Shown here in pieces: positions 27,740 through 34,226 of a stretch of DNA of 64,000 nt. Source of the stretch: Bacteroides bouchesdurhonensis (GTDB lineage Bacteria > Bacteroidota > Bacteroidia > Bacteroidales > Bacteroidaceae). Below the pieces are notes generated by a model that saw only the letters and a program-made list of their open reading frames with translations, made no database searches and was not told the origin of the DNA. The translations under genes were made by a program, and so were the position numbers. The stretch lies in contig NZ_LT707006.1 of NCBI RefSeq assembly GCF_900155865.1, forward strand, positions 3,140,577 to 3,204,576, written 5' to 3'. Every line of letters starts with the position of its first letter. The first letter of the stretch is position 1.

Positions 27740-28924
27740 ATGGCTACATTAACATTGGTAATAGTTCCCGCAAAAAGGTTATCAGACGGGACACACAAAA
27801 TAAGAATTCGAGTCGCACACAACTCTGAAACGAGATTCATCACCACGGATATAGTGGTAAGGGAAAACGAGTTTAAGAACGGTAAAATAGTACACCGTCC
27901 AGACAAGGATTTTCTCAATACGAAATTACAACAGCTATACAACCTTTATTTCAAGCGATACATGGAACTGGACTACCCTGATTCACTCACGTGCACGCAA
28001 TTAGTCAAAATGATAACTAACCCGTTAAACGGAGAAAAGCACCGTAAGTTCGAGGATATCGTGGATGAATATCTGTCCCAAATAGATGAAGAAGAACGTA
28101 CCAAGACATACAAACTCTATCGGCTGGCCACAAACAAGTTTATGCAATTCATCGGGAACGGTTCTCTCATGGAACATATTACCCCTATCAGAATGAACCA
28201 GTACATATCATGGCTCAAAAAGACAAAACTGTCAAGCACCACAATCAACATCTACATAACCCTGCTAAAGGTTATTATCAACTATGCCATAAAGATGAGA
28301 TACGTCACCTACGATATCGACCCTTTCATCACAGCCAGAATTCCATCAGCCCAAAAGAGGGAAACGCAAATCACCGTCGAAGAACTCAAGACAATCAGGG
28401 ACGCCAATTTAGAGCATTACAATCTCAACGTCACACGGGACATTTTCATGCTTACTTATTATCTTGCCGGCATGAACCTAGTAGACATACTAGCATACGA
28501 TTTCCGGACAGATGAAATAAACTACATCCGAAAAAAGACCAAAAACACCAAAGAGGGGGACTCCCTGATTTCCTTTTCCATTCCCGAAGAAGCAAAGCCC
28601 ATTATAAAAAAGTATATGAAAAAGAATACAGGGAAAATCATATTCGGGAAATACAAGAACTATACCTCCTGCTATAACCTGCTGGCCAGGAAAATCAGTC
28701 AATTAGGTAAGGTGGCAGGAATCAGGCATAAATTCACCCTATATTCAGCCCGCAAATCTTTCGTCCAACATGGATATGACCTGGGAATTCCTCTTAGTAC
28801 ACTGGAATACTGTATCGGGCAATCAATGAAAGAAGATAGGCCAATCTTCAACTATGTCACAATAATGAGAAAACACGCTGATAAAGCAATCAGGGAAATA
28901 CTTGACAACTTGAAAAATGAATAA
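27740..28924 (+). CDS. int: Tyrosine recombinase / phage integrase
   Basis: The 394-aa protein has an N-terminal arm-binding domain of the Bacteroidetes type (about 1-90), a SAM-like core-binding domain (about 100-200) and a C-terminal catalytic domain. In the catalytic domain the box II HxxR is YSAR, the usual LGH is IGQ, and the nucleophile is probably the Tyr in the terminal FNYVTI segment. These substitutions occur in divergent Bacteroides integrases and do not by themselves mean inactivity. ATG 27740 (MATLTLVIV) was preferred to 27701 because the arm domain begins there. It should integrate and excise this prophage. Confidence 0.9.
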   Translation: MATLTLVIVPAKRLSDGTHKIRIRVAHNSETRFITTDIVVRENEFKNGKIVHRPDKDFLNTKLQQLYNLYFKRYMELDYPDSLTCTQLVKMITNPLNGEKHRKFEDIVDEYLSQIDEEERTKTYKLYRLATNKFMQFIGNGSLMEHITPIRMNQYISWLKKTKLSSTTINIYITLLKVIINYAIKMRYVTYDIDPFITARIPSAQKRETQITVEELKTIRDANLEHYNLNVTRDIFMLTYYLAGMNLVDILAYDFRTDEINYIRKKTKNTKEGDSLISFSIPEEAKPIIKKYMKKNTGKIIFGKYKNYTSCYNLLARKISQLGKVAGIRHKFTLYSARKSFVQHGYDLGIPLSTLEYCIGQSMKEDRPIFNYVTIMRKHADKAIREILDNLKNE

Positions 28925-28950
28925 TCACATATAAAATAAATCACTAAGAA

Positions 28951-28982
28951 TTTGCATAATAACCAAATGCTTATTATCTTTG
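28951..28982 (+). promoter_or_regulatory. Promoter of the 56-aa/DUF5053 unit
   Basis: TTTG (28951-28954), 20 nt, TATCTTTG (28975-28982). The predicted start (about 28989) falls inside the left arm of the 14-bp inverted repeat at 28985-28998. Confidence 0.75.
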
Positions 28983-29021
28983 TAGTGTCAAATAAGAGTT
29001 CTTAATTTTAATGTTTAACTG

Positions 29022-29192
29022 ATGAAAGATGAAGAAAAAAAAGAATTAGAACAAGAGTATGAGAATTTAAAACTTCTCGCTTCATTTCACGAGGTCTATG
29101 GGGTTCCTGAAAATGCCAAAGAACGGGAAGCGCTTATAAATGACATACTCGATCGGATGAACGAAATCCAAGAGAAATTAAAGAAGTTGTAA
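29022..29192 (+). CDS. Small acidic helical phage protein, 56 aa
   Basis: The ORF starts at ATG 29022 and ends at TAA 29190-29192. The protein is Glu/Lys-rich and almost wholly predicted helix (heptad-like LNDILDRMNEIQEKLKK type C-terminus), so a coiled-coil dimer is likely. It is the first gene after a good promoter and lies 41 bp upstream of the DUF5053 gene. No family is recognised. It is likely real because of promoter, codon use and position. A role in lysogeny control is only inferred from location next to the integrase. Confidence 0.65.
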   Translation: MKDEEKKELEQEYENLKLLASFHEVYGVPENAKEREALINDILDRMNEIQEKLKKL

Positions 29193-29198
29193 TTAACA

Positions 29199-29218
29199 TC
29201 CCTCCCTTCGGGGAGGGA
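29199..29218 (+). other. C(UUCG)G hairpin between two small phage genes
   Basis: CCCTCCC (near 29201-29207), TTCG and GGGAGGG make a very stable UUCG tetraloop hairpin, 16 nt before the DUF5053 ATG. No T-tract follows, so a role in mRNA processing or in translation of the next gene is more likely than termination. Confidence 0.6.
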
Positions 29219-29233
29219 CAAACATTAAAAGCT

Positions 29234-29683
29234 ATGATAGATTGGAATGATTGCCTGCCAACAAAAGAAATGCAGGCTGACTTTGAAAGATTCAAAGAAC
29301 TAAAAACCACAGAAGAACAAGAAGCTTTCAAAAAGGAAATGCAGGATAAATATAATAAACTACCGGAAGCCCAAAAGGAAGCCTACAAAAAAGCATCTGA
29401 AGCCGGGCTAAAAGCAACGGTAAATGCCTGCAATGATTATATAGAAAGAGTGGAAGAAGCCATATTACGTGATAAACTTGGAGAATTGCCCGAAGCAATC
29501 TCATTCAGTTATATTGCAAAGAAATATTTTGGTAAAAGTAGAAACTGGCTATATCAGCGTATTAACGGGAATATAGTCAACGGGAAAAAGGCTCGCTTTA
29601 CTGACAATGAACTCAAAACGTTCCTGAACGCTTTGAACGATGTTAGCGAAATGATTCATCAGACATCATTAAAGATCAGTTAA
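29234..29683 (+). CDS. DUF5053 phage protein with HTH-like C-terminus
   Basis: The 149-aa protein is helical. Residues about 1-75 are charged coiled-coil-like. Residues about 88-135 (ISFSYIAKKYFGKSRNWLYQRINGN..) resemble a helix-turn-helix, the part that suggests DNA binding. The family DUF5053 is recurrent in Bacteroides phages and mobile elements and has no proven function. With the integrase and 56-aa gene on +, opposite to all structural genes, a role in lysogeny or early control is plausible. The terminator at 29700-29732 follows. Confidence 0.75.
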   Translation: MIDWNDCLPTKEMQADFERFKELKTTEEQEAFKKEMQDKYNKLPEAQKEAYKKASEAGLKATVNACNDYIERVEEAILRDKLGELPEAISFSYIAKKYFGKSRNWLYQRINGNIVNGKKARFTDNELKTFLNALNDVSEMIHQTSLKIS

Positions 29684-29699
29684 GCTCTTATTTGACACC

Positions 29700-29732
29700 A
29701 TCCCTGCATTTGAGCCGATGCAGGGATTTTTA
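29700..29732 (+). terminator. Terminator after DUF5053 gene
   Basis: ATCCCTGCAT (29700-29709) pairs with ATGCAGGGAT (29718-29727), followed by TTTTTATT. A strong intrinsic terminator. Confidence 0.85.
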
Positions 29733-29762
29733 TTGCTTTATCAAAAAATAGTAGTATCTTTG
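29732..29762 (+). promoter_or_regulatory. Promoter of phage small RNA candidate
   Basis: ATTG (29732-29735, three of four matches to TTTG), 19 nt, TATCTTTG (29755-29762), starting directly after the preceding terminator. Confidence 0.65.
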
Positions 29763-29768
29763 CAACAT

Positions 29769-29841
29769 CAAGATAATACGGACATAATTCGGATTATTTT
29801 GGTTTGACTTTGGTGAGGGGGTGGTTCCCCTCACTTTTTTT
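29769..29841 (+). ncRNA. Phage small RNA candidate, about 73 nt
   Basis: A promoter at 29732-29762 and an intrinsic terminator (GTGAGGGG 29813-29820 / CCCCTCAC 29827-29834, then seven T) enclose about 73 nt without an ORF. A first hairpin can form between ATAATACG (near 29774) and CGGATTAT (near 29790). Promoter, two stems and terminator packed in about 110 bp fit a dedicated sRNA of the lysogen. No known family is recognised. Confidence 0.6.
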
Positions 29842-29946
29842 ATGCCCCTACCGAACTTTTCATTTATATGTTAGTACTATCTTATGTAAGCCTTCTTGAG
29901 AGTGTGTTGATTGTGTGTGTTGTTGATCGGAAGGATTACAAAACAA

Positions 29947-29971
29947 AGAGGTAGCTTATTCGGCTACCTCT
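29947..29971. terminator. Bidirectional terminator between + early unit and - genes
   Basis: AGAGGTAGC (29947-29955) pairs with GCTACCTCT (29963-29971) around TTATTCG. ATTTTATT follows on + and TTTGTTTTG on -. It closes the - gene at 30027-30392. The remaining 29842-29946 holds no gene I can support. Confidence 0.75.
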
Positions 29972-30026
29972 ATTTTATTATTTTCTAATTTCAAACGGAA
30001 TTCTTGAAGTTTAGATTAAAAGAAAC

Positions 30027-30392
30027 TTATTTTCTTTCAAATCGGCTCAAAAGTTTTATTTTAGAAAAATAATCATTCCAATACTCATTTGATGATTGAG
30101 GATTAGTTCTGTCATTGTATAAATAAATACGATTAATTTTCCCATCAGTATCTCTCTCTACAAACTTTTCATCTCCTGCAATTTCAAAAAGCTTCTTTTC
30201 TGTTACTTTCTCATACTCTGTATGGATGGGAATATTCCCAAAAGCATTATCAGAATTTATATCTACCGGAGAATCCTCTCTTTCATTCCATCCAAGAGGT
30301 AAATACTCCCGGTTGAAAGCAGACCATCTACCTTTAGAATCTCGGACAATGCCATAAGGAAGATTAATTCTAAAAAAATCAGTTAGTGCCAT
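30027..30392 (-). CDS. Phage accessory protein of unknown function, 121 aa
   Basis: The protein is soluble and beta/alpha mixed, without signal peptide or membrane segment. A recognisable LPYGIVRDSKGRWSAFNREYLPLGW stretch near 11-35 looks like a compact folded domain, but no family is recognised. It has its own -7 element (30433-30440) and is separated from the lysis operon by terminators at 30500-30525 and 30658-30684, so it forms an independent unit. That layout is typical of moron genes expressed in the lysogen. Function unknown. Confidence 0.7.
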   Translation of the reverse strand: MALTDFFRINLPYGIVRDSKGRWSAFNREYLPLGWNEREDSPVDINSDNAFGNIPIHTEYEKVTEKKLFEIAGDEKFVERDTDGKINRIYLYNDRTNPQSSNEYWNDYFSKIKLLSRFERK

Positions 30393-30432
30393 GATGCATT
30401 TTTTTTTATTAATAATTATGTAAACTGTAATA

Positions 30433-30440
30433 CAAAGATA
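30433..30440 (-). promoter_or_regulatory. -7 element for the 121-aa gene
   Basis: TATCTTTG on - (30433-30440), 41 nt upstream of the ATG at 30392. The -33 element is not evident. Confidence 0.5.
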
Positions 30441-30489
30441 ACATATTGTTAGTCATTAGCACTTCGTTAGTACACCAAATTCATGATAT

Positions 30490-30617
30490 TAATAAAAAAA
30501 GCCCTGACTACACTTAGTCAAGGCTCATCCTTTTTGGAGTAAATAACGTATTATCTCTCAAACCCAAAATCTAGCAAATCTTCCACGTAGAGAGATGATA
30601 CAACAGACATCCACGTC
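30490..30617 (-). ncRNA. Structured phage small RNA or sORF transcript, about 128 nt
   Basis: On -, TTTG (30652-30655), 20 nt and TATATTTG (30624-30631) predict a start near 30617. The transcript would contain an ACAGAC/GTCTGT hairpin (30603-30620), a longer stem between 30590-30600 and 30549-30559 (10 of 11 pairs), and an intrinsic terminator: AGCC.TGACTA-type stem at 30500-30525 followed by seven U. Three consecutive stems and a clean promoter make it a strong RNA candidate. It contains a 19-codon ORF. Confidence 0.65.
30551..30610 (-). CDS. Possible 19-aa small protein inside the structured transcript
   Basis: ATG 30610 to TAA 30551-30553 encodes MSVVSSLYVEDLLDFGFER. The ATG lies in the 3' arm of the first hairpin (30603-30620), and no clear ribosome-binding site is seen. 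The amino acid pattern looks protein-like (amphipathic VEDLLDFGFE), but one 20-codon frame in 128 nt is easily chance. Listed as possible only. Confidence 0.3.
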   Translation of the reverse strand: MSVVSSLYVEDLLDFGFER

Positions 30618-30657
30618 TGTACACAAATATAGGAATTATAAATGAGATGAGCAAAAG

Positions 30658-30684
30658 AAAAGCCCCGAATCAGGGAGACGGGGC
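30658..30684 (-). terminator. Terminator of the lysis operon
   Basis: On -, GCCCCG (30684-30679) pairs with CGGGGC (30667-30662), then TTTTC. It lies 73 bp after the stop at 30757 and just upstream of the small-RNA promoter. Confidence 0.75.
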
Positions 30685-30756
30685 AATAATTTGTTTGTGA
30701 ATAAGTAAACTGCTAAGTTTATTAAAACATAAATAGTTCGTAGGTTTACTCAAGTT

Positions 30757-31545
30757 CTACTTTATGCGTTTTTCTGATACTGGTTGCGGATTTCTATAAA
30801 CAACAGTATCAATCTTTGATGTATTCACTGTACTTGATTTTATCGTGGTAAACGTTACTCTATTACCCACCTTCCATGATTTATTTTCTTTATTATACTT
30901 CAACTTATCTCTATAAACTTCTAATAAGATAAATGCAGAATCTATTTTGGGGGCATAATAGGGACTAGGAAATACTATACTTTCATTCTCATTTTTCGCA
31001 TTTAACTGTATTCCATACCATTTTAGAACTTGCTGATATTCACTTATTTGATTTTTTAATTTTATGTTTTCCCTTTCACTTTTATTATATTTCGCTTGAC
31101 ACTCTTCCAATACATTCTTCTTAACAGCATTTGGATCAAGAGAATAATTTCTCCCTCCGCTTGCATTTGAAGTAACAACATACTTATGATTAAAATACCG
31201 TTGACTTAAATCATGGTATATCTTGTAATATCTAACAGAATCATTTAGTGAGTTTATTTTTTTGTGCAATTGTAAAATTTCGTCACTTAGACTATTGGCA
31301 TATTTTACCAATTCACTAATATTAACCTCTGATTTACCACTTCTTATAGTATCCACGACCTTTATTGATTCTTGCAATATTGAATCTTTTTTATTCAAAT
31401 TCTCAATTAAAGAATCTCTATTTGCAAGCTCAATTTTAAGTGAATCTGAATAATCGAAAAGTACAATCAAGGAGGCAAAAAGGCTGATGATTAAGACAAT
31501 GGACACTCCTCCAAATATTTTGCTATATTCAATTTTTAACTTCAT
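30757..31545 (-). CDS. Membrane-anchored coiled-coil protein in the lysis module
   Basis: The 262-aa protein has one N-terminal transmembrane helix (about 13-31) followed by long heptad-rich stretches (about 33-180), then a basic C-terminal part. The topology (short cytoplasmic N-terminus, periplasmic coiled coil) resembles an inner-membrane Rz-type spanin. It is longer than most Rz proteins and a spanin candidate of another type lies two genes upstream, so this is uncertain. It overlaps the previous gene by 17 bp. No family is recognised. Confidence 0.65.
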   Translation of the reverse strand: MKLKIEYSKIFGGVSIVLIISLFASLIVLFDYSDSLKIELANRDSLIENLNKKDSILQESIKVVDTIRSGKSEVNISELVKYANSLSDEILQLHKKINSLNDSVRYYKIYHDLSQRYFNHKYVVTSNASGGRNYSLDPNAVKKNVLEECQAKYNKSERENIKLKNQISEYQQVLKWYGIQLNAKNENESIVFPSPYYAPKIDSAFILLEVYRDKLKYNKENKSWKVGNRVTFTTIKSSTVNTSKIDTVVYRNPQPVSEKRIK

Positions 31546-31855
31546 ATTGTTTATTGTATTTATTCATATTACTTTTCAATTCTTCAAACTCTTCTCTTGT
31601 CACAGATGTATTACTATTTCGGCATAAATCCAATTCCGATTTTAAATTCTCACGCTCTCTTTGTAAATGTCCAATCTCTTGAATATATTTTTCTGTACAC
31701 TTTATTTCCATATAAAAACATCCAGCTTTATATCCAATACCAAAAACTGTGACTATAGCACCGATATATATCATTATTTCCTTAACAATATCTACATTGC
31801 TTTTGTTATTATTTGCTACATTTTTTTTTGCCATATCCATATAAATATTAGGCAA
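31529..31855 (-). CDS. Small membrane/coiled-coil phage protein, 108 aa
   Basis: The protein has a Lys/Asn-rich N-terminus, one transmembrane helix (about 28-48) and a charged coiled-coil tail (about 53-108). It lies between the spanin-like lipoprotein (5 bp spacing) and the next coiled-coil membrane protein (17-bp overlap), so it belongs to the lysis operon. It could be a lysis accessory such as a pinholin-like or Rz-like component. Function unknown. Confidence 0.65.
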   Translation of the reverse strand: MPNIYMDMAKKNVANNNKSNVDIVKEIMIYIGAIVTVFGIGYKAGCFYMEIKCTEKYIQEIGHLQRERENLKSELDLCRNSNTSVTREEFEELKSNMNKYNKQYEVKN

Positions 31856-31860
31856 ATATA

Positions 31861-32370
31861 CTACTTTTTTCCTACCTTATATATCTTAAATCCAATAATA
31901 ATTAGTCCAAATGCAGCTGCATATACATCCAGTTTGTGTAAATTCCACCACGATAGTTCAACTAACTTCTCTTTCTGATCTAGCATAGCATCGACCTTAT
32001 TACTAATCGTATCAAGTCGGTTAGAAAAAAGCTGCATAGTTAGCAGCATGGTTTCATCTATTTTCATATTCTCCTGTTCTTTCTTTGAAGCCGTAGTCGT
32101 ACTTTCTCTTATAGGATACTGCTTACCCAACGAATCAGGAGGGGATAAATCTACTGTCTTATTCTCAATTTTCAGATCGCTTAATTTCTTTGATGTAATC
32201 TTCGTTTGCTTATTCACATCTAGGCGTAGTGATTCAATAACATTTCGGAGATATTGAAACTCTCTGGAGTAATCAACCTGTTTATGCATCTCAATATTGC
32301 GAGAAGTCTTGCATGAAGAAAACCATATTCCCGACATCAGGAACATGGTTATATAAATCAAGGCTTTCAT
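31861..32370 (-). CDS. Candidate unimolecular spanin (lipoprotein with C-terminal TM helix)
   Basis: The 169-aa protein has an N-terminal lipoprotein signal with lipobox FSSC (lipidated Cys20) and a C-terminal hydrophobic helix (about 147-164) followed by a basic tail. A soluble, mostly helical stretch lies between. An outer-membrane lipid anchor plus an inner-membrane helix in one chain is the defining topology of unimolecular spanins such as T1 gp11, which fuse the two membranes at the end of lysis. It overlaps the amidase stop by 4 bp. The assignment rests on topology and context, not similarity. Confidence 0.65.
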   Translation of the reverse strand: MKALIYITMFLMSGIWFSSCKTSRNIEMHKQVDYSREFQYLRNVIESLRLDVNKQTKITSKKLSDLKIENKTVDLSPPDSLGKQYPIRESTTTASKKEQENMKIDETMLLTMQLFSNRLDTISNKVDAMLDQKEKLVELSWWNLHKLDVYAAAFGLIIIGFKIYKVGKK

Positions 32371-32948
32371 AATCCCAGGTATTTAACGATTCCTTCAATA
32401 TGTATCTGAGCAACTGCATCTTTACCCTCCCGAGACAAAAGGTACTCAACGTCCTCTTTATTGTCCTGGAAGAAGTTCTCTGTTAATACAGCCGGACAAT
32501 TAGTATCCCGACAGATGGCAAGATTCTGTTCCCAGTATTCCCGTCCGGGCATCTGCTTTCGGACGGGAACCGGAATACATTCTGCTACTTGTCCCAGGCA
32601 GTCTGCTAATTTTTTGCTGTTACTAGAAGCATTATTCGATACAAACACGCTCCAACCTTTTGCGCTCATCCAAGAACTACCATTGCCGGCTGCATTACAA
32701 TGAATAGATACAAGGATAGCTTTTTTACCTGCTTCCTTGTAAATAGCATTAGCCCGTCGGCATCGCTCAGACAATGGAACATCTGTATCCTCTTTAACGA
32801 TGCGCTCGGCATCAATTCCCAACTTGCGCAATCCTACTACTACCATATCGGCAATCTCTCTTGAATACGCCCACTCTCTCAATCTTCCGTCCGGTGAACG
32901 TTTACCAGGTGTATTTTCACCGTGACCATTATCAATCAATACTTTCAT
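32367..32948 (-). CDS. N-acetylmuramoyl-L-alanine amidase (phage endolysin)
   Basis: This is a 193-aa Amidase_3 domain with the zinc-site residues visible: His9 in IDNGHG, Glu25 in LREWAYS, His83 in VSIHCNA and the catalytic-type Glu157 in LTENFF. It cleaves the bond between N-acetylmuramic acid and L-alanine in peptidoglycan. No signal peptide is present, so it depends on a holin. It overlaps the upstream holin-like gene by 4 bp and the spanin candidate by 4 bp, a compact lysis cassette. Confidence 0.93.
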   Translation of the reverse strand: MKVLIDNGHGENTPGKRSPDGRLREWAYSREIADMVVVGLRKLGIDAERIVKEDTDVPLSERCRRANAIYKEAGKKAILVSIHCNAAGNGSSWMSAKGWSVFVSNNASSNSKKLADCLGQVAECIPVPVRKQMPGREYWEQNLAICRDTNCPAVLTENFFQDNKEDVEYLLSREGKDAVAQIHIEGIVKYLGL

Positions 32949-33460
32949 ATCTTTTCCTCTTTATCTAATTCGTTCTCGATTCTATCAATAATTCCCTGTA
33001 CATGTGTAGGCGTGGCCCGTTTAAATTCAAAGCGTATTACATGATAGATAATACGAAACCCTTTGTTTTTAGGATAAGCAATAATTAGATTCTTAAATGC
33101 GTTCTGAAGATACACATAAGAGAACACATACGTAATAGTCTTAATAACTAACAATGAGTTCTCACCGTCTCCTATCAAGGTCATAAAGGAGAAGACTACC
33201 TCAATGATTATAAGATAGAGGAGAAGTTCGACCAAGGCATTTTTAAACTTATCCCACTTAAAGTTTTTACAACGTATAATTGAAACACCATCAGCCCTCA
33301 TTCCGCACCAAATATTAAATCCAAACATTACAACTAATGCTATAAGAAAACCTTTAGTCGGCGTTAAATAAGCAAGAAGAGAACTGAACATCGAAACGAA
33401 AATAATTCGTATCTGGTCTACATTAAATAACTCATATAACCATCTCATAATATTAATCAT
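32945..33460 (-). CDS. Holin-like phage membrane protein
   Basis: The 171-aa protein has about four hydrophobic helices (about 18-32, 36-52, 75-97 and 105-122) and a charged C-terminal tail. This is the size and topology expected of a Bacteroides phage holin (phage_holin_4-like). It lies directly upstream of the amidase with a 4-bp overlap. Holins form inner-membrane lesions that release the endolysin. The neighbouring 97-aa membrane protein could instead be the holin, with this one as the partner or antiholin. Confidence 0.7.
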   Translation of the reverse strand: MINIMRWLYELFNVDQIRIIFVSMFSSLLAYLTPTKGFLIALVVMFGFNIWCGMRADGVSIIRCKNFKWDKFKNALVELLLYLIIIEVVFSFMTLIGDGENSLLVIKTITYVFSYVYLQNAFKNLIIAYPKNKGFRIIYHVIRFEFKRATPTHVQGIIDRIENELDKEEKI

Positions 33461-33750
33461 AAAGTTACTACCAATATTGAAAACACAGTAATCAGCCCAG
33501 GAAGCAAAACAGTAGCTAATGCGTCAAGCCAATCAAAGATGAACCCGCACTTTTTCTGAATGTACTCAACCACTATTGCGGCAATGGCGGTTGTCGTTAA
33601 AGAAACAATAGCAGATTTACAGAAATCAATGCCTAATAGAAGGAAACAGAAAACAAGCATTACAACAAAGACGAACATCCCGGCTTTGACGTGTGCCGGT
33701 CGGTTAGATTGCAAAAGCCAATCATACAATACTTTTATACCCATACTCAT
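33457..33750 (-). CDS. Small membrane protein, second holin candidate
   Basis: The 97-aa protein has three hydrophobic segments (about 22-42, 44-62 and 75-95) and no other domain. It is the first gene of the lysis operon, overlaps the next by 4 bp and is preceded by a promoter-like TACATTTG. Small size, multiple helices and position fit a class I holin. No family is recognised. Confidence 0.65.
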   Translation of the reverse strand: MSMGIKVLYDWLLQSNRPAHVKAGMFVFVVMLVFCFLLLGIDFCKSAIVSLTTTAIAAIVVEYIQKKCGFIFDWLDALATVLLPGLITVFSILVVTL

Positions 33751-33785
33751 AGCGTTTAATTATTAATAAAATATTCTGTATGGAA

Positions 33786-33793
33786 CAAATGTA
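33786..33793 (-). promoter_or_regulatory. -7 element before the lysis operon
   Basis: TACATTTG on - fits TAnnTTTG, 36 nt before the ATG at 33750. The nearest TTTG is 22 nt upstream, slightly too far. With the terminator at 33897-33925 just ahead, separate transcription of lysis genes is plausible. Confidence 0.5.
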
Positions 33794-33896
33794 TTGAGTA
33801 TAATAACGAGTTTTACAAAAATGGAAAATCTTGGAAATCAATTCTATGATAAATATCTATAAAACAAGACATTATAATTTTCACTTTTTCCATAAA

Positions 33897-33925
33897 TAAA
33901 AAAGGGATGCTTGATAAGCACCCCT
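33897..33925 (-). terminator. Terminator closing the DGR cassette
   Basis: On -, AGGGGTGCTT (33925-33916) pairs with AAGCATCCCT (33912-33903), then six T. It lies 23 bp after the stop of the 92-aa gene. Confidence 0.8.
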
Positions 33926-33947
33926 AAACAACCAACAGATTGAACTA

Positions 33948-34226
33948 TTAATCCGTAAACATATACACGGAAAGATCAACCTTTTCTATTTCGTCTGAAA
34001 TCGTATCTCCATACATTGTAAGACACACCCGATAACGGTCAATACTTCTTTGAATCTGTTGCAAGGTAGGTTTCTCGGGATATTCCGAACTGGCAAAAGT
34101 TACTAGTTCTTCACCATTCTCACTGGTACCAACCACCCGGAAGTGATGACGTACAATCCAAGTTCCGTCCGGCTGTTGCTCGATAGGCTTAGCAATCCCA
34201 CGCGGTAAGATATTTTTTTGATCCAT
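33948..34226 (-). CDS. 92-aa phage protein overlapping the reverse transcriptase 3' end
   Basis: The ORF starts 38 bp inside the RT gene in another frame and ends before the terminator at 33897-33925, so it is translated with the RT. It is a small soluble protein, beta-rich N-terminus (WIVRHHFRVVG near 24-34) and a helical middle (LQQIQRSIDRYRVCL near 55-69). It does not resemble the HRDC-domain accessory of some DGRs. A DGR accessory role is inferred only from co-transcription. The family is unknown. Confidence 0.7.
   Translation of the reverse strand: MDQKNILPRGIAKPIEQQPDGTWIVRHHFRVVGTSENGEELVTFASSEYPEKPTLQQIQRSIDRYRVCLTMYGDTISDEIEKVDLSVYMFTD

Larger units (their letters stand above)
28985..29698. 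repeat. 14-bp inverted repeat at both ends of the two-gene phage transcript
   Basis: GTGTCAAATAAGAG (28985-28998) and its exact reverse complement CTCTTATTTGACAC (29685-29698) bracket the 56-aa and DUF5053 genes. The left copy overlaps the predicted transcription start; the right copy ends just before the terminator stem. The mRNA ends could pair. The coordinates span the whole bracketed unit. Confidence 0.7.

Noticed and set aside
27740..28924. Inactive integrase because HxxR reads YxxR and LGH reads IGQ
   Set aside because: Such replacements occur in functional divergent Bacteroides tyrosine recombinases; the ORF is intact, so it is not called a pseudogene.
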